From NCBI GenBank assembly GCA_028455995.1, contig JABELC010000001.1:248001-312000 (forward strand): DNA of 64,000 bases, given 5' to 3'. The translations under genes and the position numbers were made by a program. Shown here piece after piece: positions 34,832-46,191 of this stretch. Every line of letters begins with the position of its first letter. Positions within the stretch are counted from its first letter, which is position 1. The stretch is from Scleromitrula shiraiana. Its lineage: Eukaryota; Ascomycota; Leotiomycetes; Helotiales; Sclerotiniaceae. Below the pieces are notes generated by a model. That model ran no database searches, was not told the DNA's origin, and saw nothing but the letters and a program-made list of their open reading frames with translations.

Positions 34832-35094
34832 TCATTTTTTGCCAGTGGTAGAGCTAGAGCTTTGCGTCCCCTTTCCTTCTTTCCCTTTGTCTGCTCTCAA
34901 GTGGAGTGTGTTCGTCTTCTTCGACAATGACTGTAATGGGTTAGTGAATAGGCAAGTATTAACACCATCGTACATACCTTTTTAGAAGTATCGCCCTTAT
35001 CCACAGTTATTATCTCCGCTTCTATAACTGGACCCGTCCACTCACTTCCATCCTTGTTCTTGGCCAATTTTATTGAGGAGTTTGAAGGAGCCAT
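34832..35094 (-). CDS. Small hypothetical lysine/serine-rich protein
   Basis: Tentative 71-residue product. Exon 1 (35094-34978) starts MAPSNSSIKLAKNKDGSEW and ends in DTSKK at a GTATGT donor. A 48-nt intron ends TTACAG, and exon 2 (34930-34832) continues SLSKKTNTLHLRADKGKEG to a TGA. Splice signals are good and the frame is kept, which is the main support. The alternative frame of exon 2 (IVEEDEHTPLES...) looks more protein-like but cannot be reached with the visible sites. No family recognised. Confidence 0.45.
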
Positions 35095-36941
35095 TAGAAT
35101 GTATAAGTTTGCAATATGCCGAGTGACAAGAGAAAGTTGTTCTATTGGTAGGTCTCGAGATGAATGTAAGTAATTAGTTGTTTGATTGCTTGATCGTTTG
35201 ACGAGGATATAAGTCGAATCTACCAGCTAAAAGATCCAATATTCATACCTCTCCCAACACACATATCCATCATAATCTCCAAATTAGTATACAGTTGCAA
35301 CATAGTATTGGTAACACTATAGCGGTATAGAACATTCATCGTAGTCCTGTACTAATTAGGTGATTCTTACTAAACGCGGCCGCGGCTCCTAAGCACAAAG
35401 AAGAATCGCCAAATCTGTGATACTCGTCAACTTAAGCGCCAGCAACACTAGCCATTTTAATGACCTGTGACCTATACGAGTTTATCACATGAATATGGCA
35501 GTATTAGCGTTAGGCAACTGAAACAAAACTTCGAACTGGACTTGTCATCAAATGTCTATATACAACATTAGTGTCCTCAGAACTGACCGACCCAGGGCCA
35601 TATCAAACCGTTCGATGAAAATAGATTCCTCGTCACTACTCCCAGGAAACCTACTTAGGAAAGACAAATTTAAACACTTGATAAGTACATCCATTTGATC
35701 AATCAAAAACGGTATCCAAAGGTGACCGAATCGAAGTGCATTCTAATTTAGCTACTGATTCACAGTCTGGGAAGAATAGGCCATTCTTAATTTCTCAAGC
35801 GCTTGCCGCCATCGACCTGCTTGATCATCTCACTAATCCAGTAATCCAGCTTGCTCATCCAGTAAGTTCTGTACACCACAGGAACACAGGGGTTATCGAT
35901 ATAATTTTCTGCCATCTCCTTCTCATGTCTACACAGATATGGCTATCCCTTACCAAACGCCATCTAGCATGGATGATTCAGGTTCTTATAGCGGCCCAAG
36001 CGGTAGGTTGTGGAGGTATTTGGGCCGCCGGGGGCGGCCTCGCTTGCTGAGACTTCGTGGTCAAATTAAGGGGGACTTTGGCGAAGTATATGACTTACTT
36101 AGGGTCTTCGTGGGGGTTTAATTGAAAAATGCCTGTTTTAGGTTATTATAGGAGAGTTGGAGGCTTTTAGAGGTAAGTACAGTACATGGTGGCGAATGTG
36201 AAAATCTTTGGATTCGACAACAAATCGGTCCTACGTCTGATGAGAAATAGTTACCAATATTTCCAACGTCCTAAGTATTGACAGTCACAGAGGACCCTCA
36301 GATAAGCATTGCTCAATCAATTCAATAACTGCAGATGATCGTTAGTCTAGCTTTGGTGTCTTACCATGTTATCATCCCAAAGTGTAGTGCAATCGCCCTT
36401 GGAAAGACTGTCTTCACATCTACGTTGCTCAATGTTCGTTGATTGAGCTTTCAGGGGCATGTTCAGATGTTGATATAAGTAATCTAATTAGGCATTGAGT
36501 AACTCTTTAACATCATTAATTCACTCTCGGCTGTATGCCGGCTGGGATGAGAATGGCTATATCTATGTGAGCAAGAACTCTGCTGTAAAGATTGGTAGGG
36601 CAAAGCGATGAGCTAATTTGAATCGTCGAGCTCAACGATTAAATACTCACTCTTGATGTCTGTGGTCGCAGGGGTCGAAAATCATCTTGTTTGATACTGT
36701 GTCTTATATATACACAGTAGGTAGGTAGCTGGCAGGAATTGCTCACGCCATATTTATTGTTAGTGTTTATAGAGTCAGAAAAGGGATACAATATTATTGA
36801 TTATTCGAGGCTATTTGGATAATGCCAACTAATATCAAATTAATATTTTCCAACCATTTTAAATAGCAGTGTTCCTCATCTCATCACAAGTAAAGCCTCG
36901 CCCACAATCAAACCATTCAGAGTCAAAACAATAAATGAAAT
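35095..36941. other. Intergenic, AT-rich with small GC-rich islands
   Basis: About 1.85 kb with no supported gene. Two abrupt GC-rich islands, near 35377-35395 (contains GCGGCCGC) and 36000-36050 (GGCCGCCGGGGGCGGCC), stand out in the AT-rich background. A short frame at about 35736-36050 has no ATG-supported family. Confidence 0.4.
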
Positions 36942-38517
36942 TTACACATCATCGACCTCCCGAATATCAAACCCAAATAACCCATTACTCACCACACTAC
37001 TCTCGTCAACCAATTTCCGCGCAGTTTCAACCCCGGCAGTCGGAACCCGATACTCGAACCGTTTCCCCTTCGCAGGTACCCTCCCATCCGGAAGCGGATA
37101 GGGGAAGGGGAGATATTCGGGAAGTAGACCTAATTGACGAAGCACGGTCGCTTGATCCCAACTTATATGTTCGTGGTGGAGACGGTCTCCGCGGATGTTG
37201 ATCACGGATGTGAATGGGATTCGGACGTGTTTGTGGGTGGGTGGGATTCCGGGGATGCTGTTTAGGTTTTGGTGTTAGTAGGGATGTGGGGAAGGGGAAT
37301 GGGAATGGGGGGTTGGGGTATACGATACGTACAGCCAGTCAATTACGGTATCGTGGGTGAAGTTCGTGACGAATTCGTCGATTACGCGGTCGATGCCGAT
37401 GGTTCGGCTGACGAGCTCGAGTTTTATGTCAGAGGGGTTGTTGAATACGAAGTGGTTGGTGTAGAAAGATGTGAGGGCCTTTCTTCCAATGCCACCAGTT
37501 ATCTAAGTTTTGTTAGCAAATGAGATGTTGGGATAAGATAGGCAGTAGTTATGATGAATAGGTTATCTGATGTACTTTCATCTGACATCACTCACACCTT
37601 GCACTTGAATTTAGTCTGATATCTTGAGAAAGCATACCGTTGGGATGTGATTCACATATGGTTCCTCAACCATAGTGCTCATAGTTTTAGGAACATCACG
37701 TTCACCGAATTCATATAAACAATGCTCCTCCCAAATAGCCTCCAAATCAAAATAAGGACCACCAATATGCTTTTTGAGAAATCCAAGACTTCTTGTATGT
37801 GCTACACTCGAAGCTCCTGGCTCGTAGTGCTCATGACAAGGTAGAACGAAATTGGCTGATGATGTAGTATCATATACATGAGAGATATCTTGACTCCTCA
37901 AATTATTACCTGGACTCCGAGAGCTGTGGATCATCAATGGTGGTATAGTTGCGGACATAGTATCCTGACAGACTTGATCTGTGAAGCAAACGATTGCACC
38001 TTGTTGGAAGTCTAGTTTTCGAATAACTCTCTCAATTTTTGTACTATCGCCAGCATAAACTACTCATCAATTAGCTGACTTGTCCTTAATTCCGAGGTCA
38101 TTTCGATCTTGGGTATCTTTCAAAACGACTATCATCAGAGGGACATAACATACTAATAAATCCCATTTTATCAAGATTGCTACGTTCTGAGAATTGTAAG
38201 ACTCGTAAAGCTTGTAGTAGAGAAGCTTTCAGATCAGTTTCTGGTTCATCATCATTTGTTTTTACTTCCACAACTACAAAGCCCTCTTCTGCCCATTTCT
38301 GCAATGGTTCAGGATCAAGTGTTTTTCGAATACTTCCATCTTTTTTGCCGCAATACTTGGTAGATGTTATGAGTAATAGGGCAGGTCCTTTTCCTCGTCT
38401 TGAAAGAGGAGTTTGGTAGGTGATCTTTGGAGAAAGAATGACGGGTTGAGCATATACATTATTTATTGGTTGTGATTCGGTACCAGAATGGTTGGATTCA
38501 GTGGTTGAATGTTCCAT
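36942..38517 (-). CDS. Carboxymethylenebutenolidase-like protein (DLH-like plus SnoaL-like domains)
   Basis: About 423 residues from minus-strand exons 38517-38154, 38059-37638, 37502-37333 and 37257-36942, all in frame. The N-terminal half resembles the dienelactone-hydrolase fold (KITYQTPLSRRGKGPALLLI, LQKWAEEGFVVVEV). The C-terminal half matches the SnoaL/NTF2-like domain of fungal proteins annotated carboxymethylenebutenolidase: GGPYFDLEAIWEEHCLYEF, TMVEEPYVNHIPT, SVINIRGDRLHHEHISWDQ, LGLLPEYLPFPYPLPDG. The last is a near-invariant stretch. The N-terminal region lacks an obvious Cys-Asp-His triad, so hydrolase activity is doubtful. It shares a 1.3-kb upstream region with the divergently transcribed Zn2Cys6 gene, which could regulate it. 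Confidence 0.82.
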
Positions 38518-39659
38518 GATTCATACTCTAGTTGGTCTACTATGTAGATACCACTTATCAACACTTTATGTTGTGAACAGATGAGAAAACTGATAAAGTT
38601 GTGAGTAACTTGATTCTATTGCGACACAAAAGCAAGATCAGCAGCACGCTCTCACGTGGATGTCCCTAACAGTTGGTTATATAGATCATGTGACAAGCCA
38701 TATCATCGGGAAACGGTGATCAGATCTCCTTCATCATGGGGAATGTACAAAACTCGATTCTTATTAATACATCTGCTGTATCTCTGGTGATCCTCTTTCG
38801 CCTTTTTGAGAAATCCCTGAATTAATGGGTGTTAGAGAAATCAGCCTTGGAACATACAACATAATTCTGGAGTTACAATATTAATATGCAATATAAGAAT
38901 TAAGAATCTTAAGATGAAAAAGAAACTATTAATCGACCGAGTATTGATCTGCCGGGGGCCTGCTACTGACTAGTTCTCCACCGATAGCTATTATGTATGT
39001 AGTCGTACTCGTAGTGGGGGTAAAGTAGTACAGTGGTGAATATCCAAAGATATCAATACTTTGGTAAGTTTACTCGTATTTGGACACATTAATTACTACT
39101 GTGTACAATTAAAAGGAGTCAGTTAATTCATCATATTCAGAATAATCTAGAAAATCTACATTAGGTAAATATAATAGTAGGTATATCTAATAGGTATATA
39201 TAATAGGTACTAGTATATATAATAGGTAGTATATATAATAGTAGGTATATATAATAGGTATATATAATAGGTAATACGAGTACTACTATTATAGTAGTAT
39301 TAATGTGCAATATAGACTGGACTGGCCCCCCAACTCGTAAACAATCCAGCTTGTTACACCATAAAGCTCCTCGCTCCAATTACGTCATACCATTTTCCCC
39401 TTGTTCATACCTATTTTTTTTATCCGCATCGCATCCTGTAGATATTAATACTCGTACGAAACTCTTTCGAAAAATAAAACAAACCTTTCGAATCTTCCAA
39501 AATACCAAAACTTATCAGTGTAAATTTGAATATTTTATCTATCCTATTACTTGTTGCTTTTATTCTATCAATCTAGTTCAGTTCTCAATTGGTGTTGAGC
39601 TAAAAGGAAAACGATTCATTCATATCTTCAAACTACCATCTTCTTCCACTTCCAAAAAT
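38518..39659. promoter_or_regulatory. Shared divergent upstream region
   Basis: Lies between the carboxymethylenebutenolidase-like gene (-) and the regulator gene (+). It contains a (TATATAATAGG)-type imperfect repeat at about 39170-39270. No coding sequence is supported before the uORF at 39660. Confidence 0.45.
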
Positions 39660-39827
39660 ATGGGAATTGCTTCAGACTTCGAAAAGGAATACCAACTGAT
39701 ACGTTTTTCTGATCCAACCGAACTCGAAGGTGATATTATCAATCTAACTACAACTCCGAATACCACAAATACTATCATCCCACAATCATGGAGGACACAA
39801 CCAATTCAAAAAGACGTCGTGGTTTAG
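39660..39827 (+). other. Upstream ORF overlapping the regulator start
   Basis: An ATG at 39660 opens a 55-codon frame (MGIASDFEKEYQLIRF...) that ends with TAG at 39825-39827, past the main ATG at 39788 in another frame. If the transcript begins upstream, ribosomes using this ATG would bypass the main start. Alternatively transcription starts after 39660. Overlapping uORFs usually repress translation. Confidence 0.5.
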
Positions 39828-42255
39828 GTGTGGTCACACCAAATGCTTGCACAGAATGTCGAAAGAAACGTGCAAAGGTATGGCTAATATCGATTCCTAT
39901 TTCATTATTACTTTTATGATATCTGACATTCTCCGCTTCTTCAGTGCGACGGTCAAGCCCCATGTGGAAGATGTACATCCCAGAAACATGTCGAATGCGT
40001 ATACGAAGTTCCAATACGACAATCGAAGGAGCATATGAGAACAGAGATTGAAAAATTAAAATCCTATCAACAACAAAGTGAAAGGGTACTTGCTGCTGTT
40101 GTTTCGCAAGATCAATCGAACCAGGTTATTGATCGACTTCGAAATGGTGAAACTCTGAAAGATATTTCCGCCACTTTACGTGCTCCAGTGCCAAATTTAC
40201 CAAGAGAAAATATTACAACATACGCACGCCTCAGTGACCATCAGGCTATAGGTAGTGCTCTCAGACCGGCTCGTGGAATCATTGCCAATTCGCCACTTAC
40301 GAATTCCAATTTTGACGGACATGGACCAAGTGCCACAGGACAAGTAGAAAGCCATGGAATCTGGAATCCATGGATGGGGAACACAATGAACCCTGAAGAT
40401 GACTTGATGAACTGGACACCAGAATCTGCCATTGTTTCTGATTCGCTCCTTCAATATCCAGCTATTGGGCAATGGCCCGAGCAAGCAACCGATCATTCCA
40501 CTCCAGATAGTACGATATTATTTGCAAGAGATCAAGGGCAAGAAACTATACTTGGTCACGAATATGGTGGAGAAGATCCAAGTGGAGGAAATTTTTCAGC
40601 ACAATCATGGACTAGTGTTACTTCCGATAGAAATCTCGTCGATCATCTGATGACTTTATATTTTTGTTGGGAGTATCCAGCATTTGCTTCATTGAGCAAG
40701 GAACATTTCCTAGAAGCTTATAGGTCAGGAAGTCGTGAATATTGCAGTAAATTGCTGGTGAATTCAATTCTAGCTTTGGGTTGTAGATTCTCTACATTAC
40801 CGAGTGCTAGAGCCAATCCGGAAGATAGTAACACTGTTGGTGATCACTTCTTTGCCGAAGCCAAACGTCTTCTATACTTGGAGAAAGAACATCATAGTCT
40901 TACTACCATACAAGCTTTAGGATTGATGGCAATCAGAGAAGCAAGTGGTGGCAGATCAAGTCAAAGTATATTCTTCTCTGGACAATCGATGAGGCTGGCT
41001 ATCGAAATGGGTTTACATCTTGAGGCAGAACGAGAGATACCAATTGAAGCAATCGAAGGAGAACAAGCTGTAAGATCAGCTACATTTTGGGGAGCATTTT
41101 CCTTGGATCAGTAACTACCCCACTTAATCTTTGATAAGAAATGTGCCGAATACATTTTGGCCATTTGGATATATGCTAATGTTTAATCAGGGTTTGGTCT
41201 TTGACTATTGGAAGATTACCACAATTATCTCGGCAGACCAAATTAACTACAAAACCAGCAATTGTGGAAAGTGTTGAAGCTTCTTCTTGGGTTCCATATA
41301 CAGATGATGGTGACATAATACAAGATTCGATGTCACATATTGTTTTCAACTAACAAAAGAACAGGTGCACCACTTGAAAGAAATTGTACTCAACCATCGA
41401 ATATCCGAAGTGTCTATAAAACGTTTTGTGAACTTTCAGAAATCGTTCATAGATCTTTATACGTATTGTATTCTCCTGGAACAAATTTTTCAAGTCAATC
41501 ATTATTAGAAGTGTACACCCAATACCTTCGATGGTACGACTCAATTCCTGCAGCTTTACGATTAGGTCATAACTTTACACCGGCCGTATTATTTTCACAG
41601 TGAGTATTCAGAAGGATTCATCTTTGGAAAGCACTCAAGCTAAGAATATATTTCTCTCTTCAGCATGTATTATCACTATGCAATTCTCCTTCTCTTCCGA
41701 CCGTTTATCAAACTTAATTTGGTTGGCTCCAGTGTCTCCCCTAGAGATGTATGTAATCAAGCCGCAGATGCCATATCCGCCTTATTAAATTCTTATTCAC
41801 AACTCTACACGCTTCGACGAACCCCTTCATTTGTTCCATATTTCATCCTCACGTCTAGTATCACCCATCTCGTCACGTTGGGAAACAGTGGATCGGCATC
41901 GGAGAAGATCATTCAAGGATTGGAGGATTTAAAAGAGATGACGGGTTGTCATGTATTTGCCGGTAGAGTAAGATATATTCTTCTTTATTTGGCAAAGAAT
42001 TGGGGCATTGAGTTGCCGGATCATGTGAAAGGGGATGTGGATAATGAGGATGAGGTTCAGCAATATCGTCCTTCTTCTATTTCATTCAATCAATTTTGTC
42101 CGAATGTTGAAACGGTGGATATGATGAAGGGGATTGGGTTGGCTGAGGAAAATGAAAATCCATTATTTTGGCCGTTTCCTTTGCAGGGGAGACCATTGTT
42201 GGGTTGTACTGGCGATGAGTTGGAGAAGTTCGGGTTTGCTTTATTGAGGGAATGA
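39788..42255 (+). CDS. Zn2Cys6 transcription factor (fungal-specific MHR type)
   Basis: About 733 residues. Exons: 39788-39877, 39945-41110, 41191-41309, 41365-41599, 41664-42255, all frames consistent. The binuclear zinc cluster has spacing C-x2-C-x6-C-x5-C-x2-C-x7-C (ACTECRKKRAKCDGQAPCGR...). An intron falls exactly between K30 and C31, as in many fungal genes. A coiled-coil-like linker (EIEKLKSYQQQSERV) follows. The middle-homology region runs from about 210 to 640: LVDHLMTLYFCWEYPAFA, LALGCRFSTLP, FWGAFSLDQVWSLTIGR and the hallmark HMYYHYAILLLFRPF. Predicted nuclear activator; targets unknown. Its neighbours are an intact DLH-like gene and a decayed prenyltransferase/P450/transporter group, so it could be the surviving regulator of that group. 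Confidence 0.92.
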
Positions 42256-43099
42256 TGGCTTGAATGAATGTGAGAGGGAAGGGGTGATAGGGGCAATATG
42301 CGTTGATTTAATCTTCATGCGGATATAGCTTGGAAACAAAAAGCGAAAAAAGTGGGCGTTTCCTTTTGGGGATTGGAATTTGAATGGATAGGGGGCTGGA
42401 GAAACGGTTGGACAATGCACATTATGATACCTCGGGAGGCGTTTTGGTTTTTTATGTCAACATACTGACTGACTGGTGTGGTTGGTATGATTCACAGTGA
42501 TGGTTGTATTGTACCTCATCACCTAAGATTTGATAGGAAGATGAAAATGGAGGGAAGAGGAGAGAATATCGGTTTATATGGTATGATATGGATAACATGA
42601 TATACCCTCTATAATGTGCGTTTAGTAGATAGCAAATTTAAGTCTGTTAGAGCTTAACTATATGCGTGTCTTTGGTTGATATGAAATGATGTTTGAGAAT
42701 GGGGATTGGATGTATAATGTGCGAGATACAATAGATGGAGTTTTACAAAATGATGACTACTGGGCTGACTTCAGTAACTAGTAGTGTACAGTGAGTGAGT
42801 GCACCAATAATTTTAAAGGCGACACCTGACAGAGACACACGAATTGTGTGCCTTTTACAAGCCCAAAAGCAAAAATACTCGAGTATACGTGTAAAATTTG
42901 GCATTTTCGACACCACTACATGGGTGACAAGATGGAATAGAATGGAATACTGGTGATTTAAAAGTTTGTAGGAAATAATTGGTTGACGAACCTTCTTTAG
43001 CATGGTAAAAGATAACTAGTCCAATGATCGATTCAATCACAGCACTTAGACGTGTTAGCACCTGACTTATCAATGGATCTTTGGCCACTATATCTTGCT
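42256..43099. other. Intergenic, decayed DNA
   Basis: About 840 bases. Minus-strand frames between 42743 and 43088 lie just downstream of the rhodopsin-domain pseudogene and may be its decayed C-terminus, but I cannot align them. Confidence 0.4.
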
Positions 43100-43700
43100 C
43101 CTAGAGCGAATATCGCCAATACAGCTACTTTCCGTTCTGTTACCATATGAAGTCGCATCACCCAAATGTCCAGGATATTTAGTTCATCATCGATTCAAAT
43201 AAACCAAGAGAGGTAGGGTATTATCTTACCATTCGAACGGGTATAATGAAAGCCATAAAATCCATGATAGCATCCGACAACGCGAAGCCATTCTCAAAGG
43301 GTAGCGTAGGAATGCACTCAATGTGCAGAGTTGCTACGGAGATCCACCAAGCCGAAAAGTGTCCCTCGCAGGAGGAAAGAAAGGTCAAGAAGATCAGTAT
43401 TGCCATGCCGACGCTGACGATGGAAAATGCACCATTTCTAGTACCTTTGAATATCTTACGTCAGAAGAGTAGAAAACTGAGCTTGATCATTCCTGATGAA
43501 ATCACTTGCATCATCTACGCAGCTCATTCAAGCTTCGTGGAGTCAGTGAAATAGTCAGTCCAGATAGAAGATTTTACTAAGTTACTTATCCTGCAATTCT
43601 GATCTGATAGTTTGTTACAGTTGCTGGAGTTGTACCTGGAGCGTCTGGTGGTGTAGGATGTCCGAAATCTCTGGTATGAACACCTTGGATTATCAGTATA
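43100..43700 (-). pseudogene. Fungal rhodopsin-domain integral membrane protein, broken
   Basis: Minus-strand fragments in order: a TM segment IKLSFLLF (stop TGA at 43461-43463), then RKIFKGTRNGAFSI, VGMAILIFLTFLSSCEGHF with the family Cys before the loop, ENGFALSDAIMDFMAFIIPV, and after an intron-like GTAAG gap, RLHMVTERKVAVLAIFALGA. This order is characteristic of the rhodopsin-like domain of PTH11/SAT4-type proteins in ascomycetes. The N-terminal TM helices and the last helices are not open, so no functional protein remains. Confidence 0.65.
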
Positions 43701-43959
43701 CTCATCAGTATGGGGGATTGATGTTCAGTACCTTCATACCCATGATCAAGCAAATTCCCATTCCAATCTGAAGGATCTGTTGGATATATGACTTATCCTG
43801 CGCATATTGATATAGACACTGTCCAAGTTTGTTTAATAACGCAGCCCATCCAGGATAAGCTGGATATTGCACTCCTAAGTGAGTTGGAATTGTTGAGTCT
43901 CAACCATACCTTTCAGCATTTTTGTGTGAAAACATTTCCGCTTGTCGAGTAGCCTAAAC

Positions 43960-44732
43960 ATGACCGAAAAATCGTTTGAGAATGGCCAGCAAGATGATGT
44001 TGAACAGGTACCGATGGTCCCGAAGGATTATTTGGCACCTGATATTGGACTTCTTGCTTGGGCTCAATGTGCAAGCTCATTTTGCTTGTTCATGGACACT
44101 TGGGATATTACGAGCTCTTTCGGTATGTAGATTTTCACTTGACGGACACTTCCTCGAAATCTCACCAAATTATGTGTTTTCCAGACATATTATGAGAAGA
44201 CCTTTCCGCAGATTTCTGTATCGACAATCTTTTGGATTGATTCTATTCAATTTGTATCTCCTATTGGTTTTGGCGTGGTTACTGGTCCACTTTATGGCTA
44301 TGGATGGCTGCGAGGCCTCGTTTGGACCGGATCATTCTTGTCTGTATTTGGAATGATGATGACTAGTATAAGCACCCAATACTGGCATCTACTTCTATTT
44401 TAGGGTGCATTGCTTGGAATTGGTAACGGTTGTTTGTTTATCCCCAGTATCGCAGTCTTGCCAACATATTTTTCCAAAAAGAGGACTTTGGTGCAATTAC
44501 GAGTCTCTTGCCCAATATTGCAATTGCTCTATCGCCGGATATAGGACTTCTTGGTGTCTGAATGGGCATGCTATTGATCCCAATAGCGTTAGGGTTGTCG
44601 GTTGGAAATCCTATTGCAGGTGCAATTTCGTCAACTGGATGGTTAGGTTTGCAATTATTTACTGGTGGGGCGATTATTTCTGCTGCGTGCATCATAACCA
44701 TTGTCAGGGTAATCAAGTACGGATGGAATTAG
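43960..44732 (+). pseudogene. MFS monocarboxylate-transporter-like gene, internally deleted
   Basis: Starts MTEKSFENGQQ and GLLAWAQCASSFCLFMDTW, the first helix of MCH/MCT-like MFS proteins. It continues (after an intron ending TTTCCAG near 44184) TYYEKTFPQIS, FGVVTGPLYGYGWLRG, ALLGIGNGCLFIPSIAVLP and YFSKKRT, where the family has helices 2-5. It then jumps near 44480 to ITSLLPNIAIALSPDIG, GNPIAGAISSTGWLGLQLF and a natural end (VIKYGWN, stop 44730-44732), i.e. the last two helices. About five helices are missing. Stops TAG 44401-44403 and TGA 44559-44561 also break it. The conserved Gly in the DTWG motif reads Asp. Confidence 0.8.
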
Positions 44733-44799
44733 AGAATCAAGTGCTAAATATGATACAATGTGGGAAGTGGCATAATTTCGTGTATAAGATGATGAATAT

Positions 44800-45778
44800 T
44801 TAAACCTTCCGCAGGGGCCATGGTGATATATCGGGACTCAAACAAGATGTCAATTCCAAAGAATCATCTTTGATGCTACACGAAACATAAGTTTGGAGTC
44901 CACTTGCACTATTCATATTGCGGTGAGTGCATATTCTACCCAATGCCTCCAAGTACTTTTTTACGATCCCATGGCAATTATCACCTCTAAAGTTGAGAAA
45001 CTTTGCCAATCCAGCAGAAAATTTGTAGTCATCTTGGCCATAGTGCTTCACGGGAAGATATACCTTCGTGGTTATCTTGTTATTTCTAGGGTTGACTTCG
45101 AAATAATAGAGCATACCAGACGTCACATGCGATGTCGCAGGAAGTTCGTCCGTGAGACAGAATTCTTGGTCTGATAAGAATATAAGCTTCCACAAATCCT
45201 GTAACTGTTTGATGCCTTTGCTTATGTTTTTATTTTCGTCAAAAAGACTCATCATAGCTTCGACACTGGCGAAACTAGTTTCCTGGGATTGGCAATAGAC
45301 TTTGGTTGGAGCATCACTCACGGCGACACAGTCCGTCGCAACTATAAAAGGTTTGAGGGCTAGAGAAGGAGCTGTGCTTTCCAGGAAGTCGATCAGTTGA
45401 CCTAAAGAGGGGGAATTGTTCATAGAACCAACAAGACTCTTCAAAGCATCGGATGTGACGGAGGAAACAGATCTTGAAGTTTGCAGAGCTTTCATTAGGG
45501 GCATAAAATAAACCTTAATTGTTGGTTCTTGGTTTACAAAATCGGCAGCTAAGAATATAGATGACTGGTATCCGTGTAATTTTAAGACGTCGGGGATCAA
45601 GATACTGTTATCAGGCAGTAAACATCTTGAGAAATGCTCGAAAAGCTGCATATTGATTGTGGGAATTATGGTTTGAAAATTTGTTCAGGAGTTTCAAGGT
45701 AGATGAAGAGTTCCAAGGGTCCAGTGTCGTTCCTGAGTGACTACCAATCGCCTCGAAGCTAAAGCGAAAAGTAAATCG
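44800..45778 (-). pseudogene. DMATS-family aromatic prenyltransferase, frameshifted and truncated
   Basis: The 283-codon minus-strand frame (45651-44800) carries the C-terminal two thirds of a dimethylallyl-tryptophan-synthase-type ABBA prenyltransferase: FLAADFVNQEPTIKVYFMPL, IVATDCVAVSDAPTKVYC, LTDELPATSHVTSGMLYYFE, KVYLPVKHYGQDD, LQTYVSCSIKDDSLELTS. These match the strands that bind the prenyl diphosphate (K-x-Y, K-x-Y-x-P). Just upstream, another frame (45778-45660) holds the preceding family stretch TFRFSFEAIGSHSG and LDPWNSSSTLKLL, so one base is gained or lost near 45655. The N-terminal about 120 residues with the usual GxxP/E substrate region are not recognisable. The enzyme would prenylate an indole or aromatic substrate; it is now inactive unless rescued. 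Confidence 0.82.
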
Positions 45779-46190
45779 TTACAAGTCATTGTTTGATTGA
45801 CCAAGGGTTGAAGTTCTTTGACTTCTTCTTCCGGGAGGTTTTTGATCTACACTATGCTAATGCTCCGTTATTACTCGGCCAAAGACAAGACGGCTTACTA
45901 TATATGAGTCCATAGACTTCTCCGAAGTTGGATCATACAAGTAGTTAGCCATAGTTGAACATAATAAACAAATTTAGTACTGGTACCCGTAATATCTTGT
46001 AGAAATGAATCCCAACTCTCGTGGAAATTCGTATATTTATAGTCAAGACCGTTCCAAATCTCATGGCCTAGGAACCTTGACCCAAGGCATTGCCTGTGTG
46101 AATAGATAATCATGAAATGGGGTGTTGATATGTTCTGCCCAGTTCGGCAATTCGTACAATTTGCCAATCGACCGATCTACTAAGCTCGTT
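45779..46190. other. Degenerate DNA between DMATS and P450 pseudogenes
   Basis: Probably the decayed N-terminal part of the prenyltransferase and the shared upstream region of the two divergent pseudogenes. Open frames (for example 45898-46167, minus) show no convincing family motif. Confidence 0.4.
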
Positions 46191-46191
46191 T

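Noticed and set aside
35736..36050. 104-codon ORF with Gly/Ala-rich end
   Set aside because: No ATG context, no family motif, and composition follows a local GC island.
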